NCBI RefSeq assembly: GCF_040930455.2
Contig: NZ_CP170494.1
Reading direction: 5' to 3' (one strand)
Source of the DNA: Neopusillimonas maritima
Lineage (GTDB): Bacteria; Pseudomonadota; Gammaproteobacteria; Burkholderiales; Burkholderiaceae_B
DNA: 64,000 bases
The notes beneath the pieces were generated by a model. That model ran no database searches, had not been told where the DNA came from, and saw only the letters and a list, made by a program, of their open reading frames with translations. The position numbers and the translations under genes are program-made. Positions 59,449 through 64,000 of the stretch are shown piece by piece. Position 1 is the first letter of the stretch. Each line of letters opens with the position of its first letter.

Positions 59449-60351
59449 GTGGCCAATTTACCCGAAGCAGTTGGGTTAATCGGTATTGGTCAGGTGGGTT
59501 TGCCGATGGCAACAAACCTGATTAAGTCCGGCGTTCGCGTCGTGGGCTATCGTCGTTCCGACACCCAGGCGTTTGTCGAGGCGGGTGGCGTGCTTGCTTC
59601 TTCACCTGTGCAGGTGGTTGAGCAAACAGATGTTGTTTTGTTATGCCTGCCCAATGAACCGGCTGCGTCGCAAATTCTGGAGGGTGAGGGTGGCATATTA
59701 AATAGCCTGTCGGCCTCTAAAACCCTGATAGAAACGGGAACCTATAGCAAAGATTTCAAGCTGTCCCAAGCCCAGAAAGTACAAGGTAAAGGTGCGCGTT
59801 ATCTAGAGGCGGAAATCAGCGGCTCTCCTCCCATGATCGCAGCCCGTAAAGCGTCGTTTTACGTTGGGGGTGACGAGTCTTTGTTCCGCGAGTGTGAGCC
59901 GTTGCTGCGTGCTATTACTGATCAGTGTTTTTATCTCGGCCCACTGGGGTCGGCGGTTTCGATGAAATTGATTGCCAACTATCTCCTGGCCATTCATACA
60001 TTGTCCGCAGCGGAAGCGATGAACATGGGGAAACGGGCTGGGTTCGACCCACATCTTGTCGCTAAAGTGATTCAAGCGGGGGCAGGGGCTTCCGCGATGT
60101 TTGGCGTACGCGCCCCTTTAATGGCAGATCGACGGTTCGACCCTGCGCCCGGACCCTTTGTGACCCTCGAGAAGTATCTGGATCTGGGGCAAAAAATGGC
60201 GGATGACCTGGGGTGTGCCACACCGTTGTTTTCTGCCGCTGTGCCTTATTTTAAGCGCGCGTTTGACGAGGGCGTCCAGCATGAGGATATTGCTGCCGTC
60301 CTTAAGTTTCTTGAGGCGGATTCGCGGGACCAGAAAGTGGGGGGAAAATGA
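59449..60351 (+). CDS. NAD(P)-dependent 3-hydroxyisobutyrate dehydrogenase-like oxidoreductase
   Basis: This 300-residue beta-hydroxyacid dehydrogenase has the NAD fold VGLIGIGQVGLPMATNLIKSG at residues 8-28, an SGSPPMIAARKASFYVGGD block and the catalytic lysine region SMKLIANYLLAIHTLSAAEAMNMGKRAG. Start is GTG preceded by AAGGAGA. Substrates of relatives include 3-hydroxyisobutyrate and tartronate semialdehyde. It may handle a hydroxy acid from ring cleavage. It overlaps the next gene (ATGA). Confidence 0.88.
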   Translation: MANLPEAVGLIGIGQVGLPMATNLIKSGVRVVGYRRSDTQAFVEAGGVLASSPVQVVEQTDVVLLCLPNEPAASQILEGEGGILNSLSASKTLIETGTYSKDFKLSQAQKVQGKGARYLEAEISGSPPMIAARKASFYVGGDESLFRECEPLLRAITDQCFYLGPLGSAVSMKLIANYLLAIHTLSAAEAMNMGKRAGFDPHLVAKVIQAGAGASAMFGVRAPLMADRRFDPAPGPFVTLEKYLDLGQKMADDLGCATPLFSAAVPYFKRAFDEGVQHEDIAAVLKFLEADSRDQKVGGK

Positions 60352-60662
60352 TTGTCGAGAAAAGAACGTATTGGATTCGGCCGGGCAGCATGGGTGAATT
60401 TTTGCGCTTGTACGAATCCGAGGGTTTGCCACTGCAAGGGCCGACGCTTGGAAACCTGCTTGGTTACTTTATGACCGAGGTGGGGGAATTGAATCGTGTT
60501 ATTCAACTATGGGGCTACGCTTCATTCGAAGATCGACAAACGCGTAAAGCTGCATTGGCCGGCCGTCCCGAGTGGAGGAGTTTTTTGGGTAAGGCGGGAC
60601 CACTGGTAGAGCGTCAGCATAGCGAGTTACTTACGCCTGCACCTTTTTCTCCCATTAAATAA
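60348..60662 (+). CDS. NIPSNAP family protein
   Basis: This 104-residue ferredoxin-like (dimeric alpha-beta barrel) protein opens with VEKRTYWIRPGSMGEFLRLYESEGLPLQGPTLGNLLGYFMTEVGELNRVIQLWGYASFEDR, typical of NIPSNAP. Members often accompany aromatic degradation, with no settled activity. It overlaps the dehydrogenase by four bases and lies before the dioxygenase. Confidence 0.88.
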   Translation: MIVEKRTYWIRPGSMGEFLRLYESEGLPLQGPTLGNLLGYFMTEVGELNRVIQLWGYASFEDRQTRKAALAGRPEWRSFLGKAGPLVERQHSELLTPAPFSPIK

Positions 60663-60677
60663 TTAACAGGAGCCGTC

Positions 60678-61601
60678 ATGATTCGGTCGTTGCATCACGT
60701 TGGTATTGTTGTTCCCGATCTCGAGATAGGGCGCGCGTTCTATGAACTCTTTGGTCTGGAGTCGCGCTCGGTGGGAAATGATCTGGTTTTTCGTTGCCGG
60801 GGGCGGGCGCAGGATCAGGTTCGTTTGATTCATGGCCCCAAGAAGAAGTTGGGCTATGCGTCGTTCGGCACGAATGGGGAGGGCATGACCAACATCATGC
60901 AGAACCTGCACCAAGCGGGTGTACCTTTGAAGGACCCGCCTTTTGACATTGGTTATGAAGGGATATGGTTTCAAGATCCACATAACGACTGGGTGCATAT
61001 TCATGTTGTCGAGCCTGCGTCAACCTCGCCCGAGCTGCCGCCTGAAATCAACGCACATGGCCGTTATCGCCGTGTCGGTCAGCGTGCCTGTGATTTAACC
61101 ACTCATGGGAAGAAGGCGCGGCCGTTGCGTTTGGGGCACTTAATCAAGTTTAGTCCCGATGTGGAAAAATCCACGGCGTTTTACACCCAACTTCTGGGCA
61201 TGAAGGTGTCGGATCAGGCGCTCGATATTCTTGCGTTTTTGCGAGGGTCGGCAGGCGGCGATCATCATATGCTTGCGTTTGCAAAAAGCTCGCACACGGG
61301 TTTGCATCACTTAAGTTTTGAAGTGTCCGATTTCGATGAAATCGCCATTGGCGCGCAAACGCTTTTGCGCGCCGGCTATAAAGACGGGTTTGGTCCTGGG
61401 CGGCACATCGGGGGGTCAAACTATTTCCATTACATTCGCGACCCCTGGGGCAGCTTGGCCGAGTATTTCTGGGATATCGACGTCATTCCCGAAGACGCCG
61501 ACTGGCAACCTTTAAACGTTCCGCCAGACCAGCTTACCGCTGTTTGGGCGGCGTCCCCCCCGCCTGAGGACTTCGTTTTGAATTTTGAAGAGCCCGATTG
61601 A
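60678..61601 (+). CDS. Two-domain VOC extradiol ring-cleavage dioxygenase
   Basis: This 307-residue protein has two vicinal-oxygen-chelate modules. The second retains the iron triad of type I extradiol enzymes: H154 (RLGHL), H210/H211 (GLHHLSF) and E262 (AEYFWDID). The first domain, starting HHVGIVVPDLEIGRAFY, looks non-catalytic. So it most likely cleaves a catechol- or hydroquinone-type ring next to a hydroxyl. AACAGGAG precedes the ATG. It is the only ring-cleaving enzyme visible in this region and probably follows the Rieske oxygenase. Confidence 0.87.
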   Translation: MIRSLHHVGIVVPDLEIGRAFYELFGLESRSVGNDLVFRCRGRAQDQVRLIHGPKKKLGYASFGTNGEGMTNIMQNLHQAGVPLKDPPFDIGYEGIWFQDPHNDWVHIHVVEPASTSPELPPEINAHGRYRRVGQRACDLTTHGKKARPLRLGHLIKFSPDVEKSTAFYTQLLGMKVSDQALDILAFLRGSAGGDHHMLAFAKSSHTGLHHLSFEVSDFDEIAIGAQTLLRAGYKDGFGPGRHIGGSNYFHYIRDPWGSLAEYFWDIDVIPEDADWQPLNVPPDQLTAVWAASPPPEDFVLNFEEPD

Positions 61602-61602
61602 T

Positions 61603-61977
61603 ATGTTTACACCCGAGACCCAACGCCTGATTGAGGGCATGTTGAACAAGCCTTTGTTCGTCGTTTTCAGAAAGCCGGCCGACCTGTCCAAGTTTGCTTC
61701 TGTACTGGAGGCTCATTTGAAATGGGCCGTGCAATCTGAAAAACGCGGCGAAATATTCGCCTCGGGCCCTTTTGTACAAGAGGGGGGCGTGCCGGGTGCA
61801 GCGGGTGGTATGTCAATACTTCGGGCTGCGTCTGAAGAAGAGGCGCACGCTATTTTGTCGGGCGATCCCTTCATTAAAGAAGGCGTTTATACCGTCGAAG
61901 TGAAGAAGTGGATGCTGATGGAAGGTGGTGTATCAGTCACGCTTCATTTCTCCGACCAAAAACATTTACTGCGTTAA
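61603..61977 (+). CDS. YciI-like protein
   Basis: This 124-residue protein has the YciI/muconolactone isomerase-like ferredoxin fold: PLFVVFRKPADLSKFASVLEAHLKWAVQSEKRGEIFASGPF, then RAASEEEAHAILSGDPFIKEGVYTVEVKKWML. Relatives include TftG, a dechlorinating hydroquinone enzyme. The His in EAHLKW could be catalytic. An ATG at 61603 is used; a TTG at 61585 would overlap the dioxygenase gene. Confidence 0.85.
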   Translation: MFTPETQRLIEGMLNKPLFVVFRKPADLSKFASVLEAHLKWAVQSEKRGEIFASGPFVQEGGVPGAAGGMSILRAASEEEAHAILSGDPFIKEGVYTVEVKKWMLMEGGVSVTLHFSDQKHLLR

Positions 61978-61995
61978 CTGTTAGGAAATTCCGTC

Positions 61996-62943
61996 ATGAA
62001 ATATCAGGTGTTCACCTACCGTGAACGCCAGGGTGGTGCTCGCCCCGGTGTTTTGATTCAAGCGCGTTTGTACGATCTTAGGGGCGTAATGGGCGGGGCC
62101 CATCCCGAGTGGCGCAGTGTGGATGATTTGCTCACTGATTGGTCGGAAGCGCATCCGTTTCTACGCGAACTGGCAGATGATGTTAGCAAGAAGCCGGAGC
62201 TTGCAGAAGATGCCTTGCTGGTCGCGGATGATATTGAGTTTTTGCCGCCCTTAACGCGTTGTGGTGTGATTTACGCCGCAGGCGCTAATTATCGGGATCA
62301 CGTCGAAGCGATGGGTAAGGCCATGAATATGAAATTGAACCTGGATCCGAAGGCCGACGGCCTTCCTCCCTGGCATTTCATCAAGGCAGGGCAGGCTGCT
62401 TTGTCGGGCCACAAAGAGCATGTCGCGTTTCCAGCTCACAGCAATATGCTCGATTGGGAAGCGGAGTTGGCAGTGGTGATCGGGCGAAAGGCGTCGAATG
62501 TATCGGTGGAATCGGCCTTGGATTATGTTGCCGGGTATAGCTGTGCCAACGATATGTCCGCACGCGACAACCTGAAGCGTGATCAGGTTGATGTCAGTTC
62601 GCCGTTTAGATTCGATTGGATTGGTCACAAATGCTTTAAAGGTGCATGCCCTTTGGGGCCATATTTAACGCCGGCTGAATTTGCCGGTGACCCCGAAAAT
62701 TTGGGGATCAAGCTTTGGCTCAACGACGAACTGCGGCAAAACTCCAGCACCTCAAATCATTTGTACACCGTGGCAGATCAAATTGCGTACTTAAGTGCCA
62801 GGCTGGATTTGTTGCCTGGCGACATTCTTTTAACCGGCACCCCGGCCGGCGTTGGGATGGAATCGGGGGTGTTCTTGAAACGCGGGGATGTGATGCGGGT
62901 TTGGATTGAGAGTTTGGGGGAGCTGGAAACCCGGTTGGTTTGA
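61996..62943 (+). CDS. Fumarylacetoacetate hydrolase family protein
   Basis: This 315-residue FAH-family enzyme has metal ligands in DWEAELAVVIGRKASNVSVESALDYVAGYSCANDMSARD and the end LTGTPAGVGMESG. The family splits or hydrates ring-cleavage products such as fumarylpyruvate, fumarylacetoacetate or 2-oxo-4-pentenoates. It stands behind the dioxygenase and YciI, a natural place for hydrolysis of the cleavage product. Confidence 0.9.
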   Translation: MKYQVFTYRERQGGARPGVLIQARLYDLRGVMGGAHPEWRSVDDLLTDWSEAHPFLRELADDVSKKPELAEDALLVADDIEFLPPLTRCGVIYAAGANYRDHVEAMGKAMNMKLNLDPKADGLPPWHFIKAGQAALSGHKEHVAFPAHSNMLDWEAELAVVIGRKASNVSVESALDYVAGYSCANDMSARDNLKRDQVDVSSPFRFDWIGHKCFKGACPLGPYLTPAEFAGDPENLGIKLWLNDELRQNSSTSNHLYTVADQIAYLSARLDLLPGDILLTGTPAGVGMESGVFLKRGDVMRVWIESLGELETRLV

Positions 62944-62982
62944 TGGCGGTTCATTGACTTAAACATAAGGAAGGAGACAAAC

Positions 62983-64000
62983 ATGTTGCTTGAGAAAATA
63001 TTGAAGAAATCAGTCCTGTCGTTGGCATTGGTTTGTGCCGTGCCAGGCATGGCAATGGCGGATATCAAAATTGGCTTTCTGGGTACGTTGTCCGGGCCGT
63101 CTGCCGCGAACGGGCGTGATCAATTAGACGGTTTTCGCCTTGCGTTGGACCAATTGGACGGGAAGTTGGGTGGGGTCAAAACGGAAATCGTGGCGGAAGA
63201 TGATCAAATGAAACCGTCTGTTGCGTTAACCGGCGTTTCGCGACTGTTGGAGCGAGAGGACGTTGATGCGGTGGTTGGCTTGACGTTTACGCACGTATTA
63301 ATGGCGTTGCAGCCTAAAATCGCTGAAACTGATGTGCCGTTTATCGGCACGATTTCGGGTCCCTCCCCCACTGCCGGGGCACTATGCAAACCTAATTTGT
63401 TCATCATGTCGTGGCAAAGCGATGCGCCGGCTGAAGCAATGGGTAAGTACATGCAGGATAAAGGCGTGAAAACCATCAGCACGCTAACCCCTAATTTCGT
63501 CGGCGGAAAAGACAAGATCAGTGGCCTGCGCAACACCTATAAAGGCGAAATTATTGACGAGATTTATACGCCCTTGAGCCAGCTCGACTTTTCGGCTGAA
63601 CTTACCCAAGTGGCATTGAGCGATCCTGAAGGCGTTTTCATGTTCTACCCGGGCGGGCTTGGTGTCACCTTTATGCGTCAGTACAAGCAGGCAGGGCTTG
63701 CCGGCAAATTGCCTCTTTATACGGCTAACTCAATTGAGGGCGAAGACGTCGACGCAATGGGTGAGGCAGTGATTGGTGCTTATGCAGCAGACACCTGGAC
63801 CCCCGGCATTTCCAGCGAGTATTCCAAGCAGTTCGTGAATGCATATCGCGAAAAATACAACCGTACGCCATCAGCTTATGCCGCATTCAGTTACGATGCC
63901 ATGATGAAGCTGAATGCCGCTGTAGAGGCGCTGAAGGGTGATGTCTCGGATAAAAAAGCGTTTGTGAAAGCAATTAAAACGGCGGATTTCGAGTCAGTGC
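62983..64000 (+). CDS. ABC transporter substrate-binding protein, LivJ type (3' end cut)
   Basis: This frame runs open from ATG 62983 to the window end (339 codons visible). AAGGAGA precedes it. A signal peptide (SVLSLALVCAVPGMAMA) is followed by IKIGFLGTLSGPSAANGRDQLDGFRLAL, a class I periplasmic binding fold. It is probably the binding protein of the livHMGF-type importer at 54958-58366, though 4.6 kb downstream of it. The ligand is likely an aromatic acid of this pathway. Confidence 0.9.
   Translation, partial: MLLEKILKKSVLSLALVCAVPGMAMADIKIGFLGTLSGPSAANGRDQLDGFRLALDQLDGKLGGVKTEIVAEDDQMKPSVALTGVSRLLEREDVDAVVGLTFTHVLMALQPKIAETDVPFIGTISGPSPTAGALCKPNLFIMSWQSDAPAEAMGKYMQDKGVKTISTLTPNFVGGKDKISGLRNTYKGEIIDEIYTPLSQLDFSAELTQVALSDPEGVFMFYPGGLGVTFMRQYKQAGLAGKLPLYTANSIEGEDVDAMGEAVIGAYAADTWTPGISSEYSKQFVNAYREKYNRTPSAYAAFSYDAMMKLNAAVEALKGDVSDKKAFVKAIKTADFESV

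Noticed and set aside
1..64000. tRNA or rRNA genes and CRISPR arrays
   Set aside because: I saw no cloverleaf-like sequence, rRNA segment or regularly spaced direct repeats while reading both strands; a covariance scan would be the proper test.

Overview
The window looks like a chromosomal segment of a betaproteobacterium of the order Burkholderiales, most likely an Alcaligenaceae relative (Bordetella, Achromobacter or Pusillimonas type). This is inferred from gene order and content: dat-ybeD-lipB-lipA, DUF484-xerC next to dapF and two LpxL-type acyltransferases before metK, a SAH riboswitch before ahcY, rpe-gph-trpEGDC, and many importers of the branched-chain amino acid class. I made no species call. 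Almost every base is in a gene. Only one gene-free stretch exceeds 300 bases (41117-41428).

Layout. 1-3446: the end of a D,D-carboxypeptidase gene, a D-amino acid transaminase, and lipoate synthesis (ybeD, lipB, lipA). 3569-14519: a first accessory catabolic region with a VanA-like Rieske oxygenase, a GntR/FCD regulator, a zinc-type dehydrogenase, a five-gene ABC importer with a Tat-exported binding protein, a cupin, an AA_synth-family protein and an MhpA-like flavin monooxygenase. Near-identical boxes around TTATGCATAA in three of its promoters suggest one regulon. 14516-24152: a cobalamin adenosyltransferase, a CusF-like protein, hslVU with a sigma-32 type promoter, dksA, a COG0523 metallochaperone, zur and the divergent znuCBA operon, then xerC and DUF484. 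24170-31919: dapF, two lipid A acyltransferases and the methyl cycle (metK, ahcY, metF). metK has a structured leader and ahcY has a SAH riboswitch. 31949-51663: a lytic transglycosylase, cca, a membrane-fused MidA-type methyltransferase, wrbA, pirin, a LysR regulator, a nitroreductase, rhlE, ung, the trp operon with a Trp-rich leader peptide and attenuator, gph, rpe, apaG, mltA, a Coq6-family hydroxylase and dsbC.

51691-64000: a second catabolic region with a NahR-like LysR regulator, a three-part Rieske oxygenase of the salicylate 5-hydroxylase/anthranilate dioxygenase type, livHMGF-type importer genes, a second LysR regulator, and an operon coding for a 3-hydroxyisobutyrate dehydrogenase-like enzyme, a NIPSNAP protein, a two-domain extradiol dioxygenase, a YciI protein, a fumarylacetoacetate hydrolase-family enzyme and a periplasmic binding protein cut by the window end. 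The gene set reads as uptake, ring hydroxylation, ring cleavage and hydrolysis of an aromatic acid whose identity the sequence does not reveal. Neither Rieske system has a reductase gene beside it.

The most interesting signals are these two uncharacterised catabolic regions with their operators, the metK leader, the trp attenuator, the TM-methyltransferase fusion, the zinc-linked dksA context, and deviations in key motifs of two ABC ATPases.
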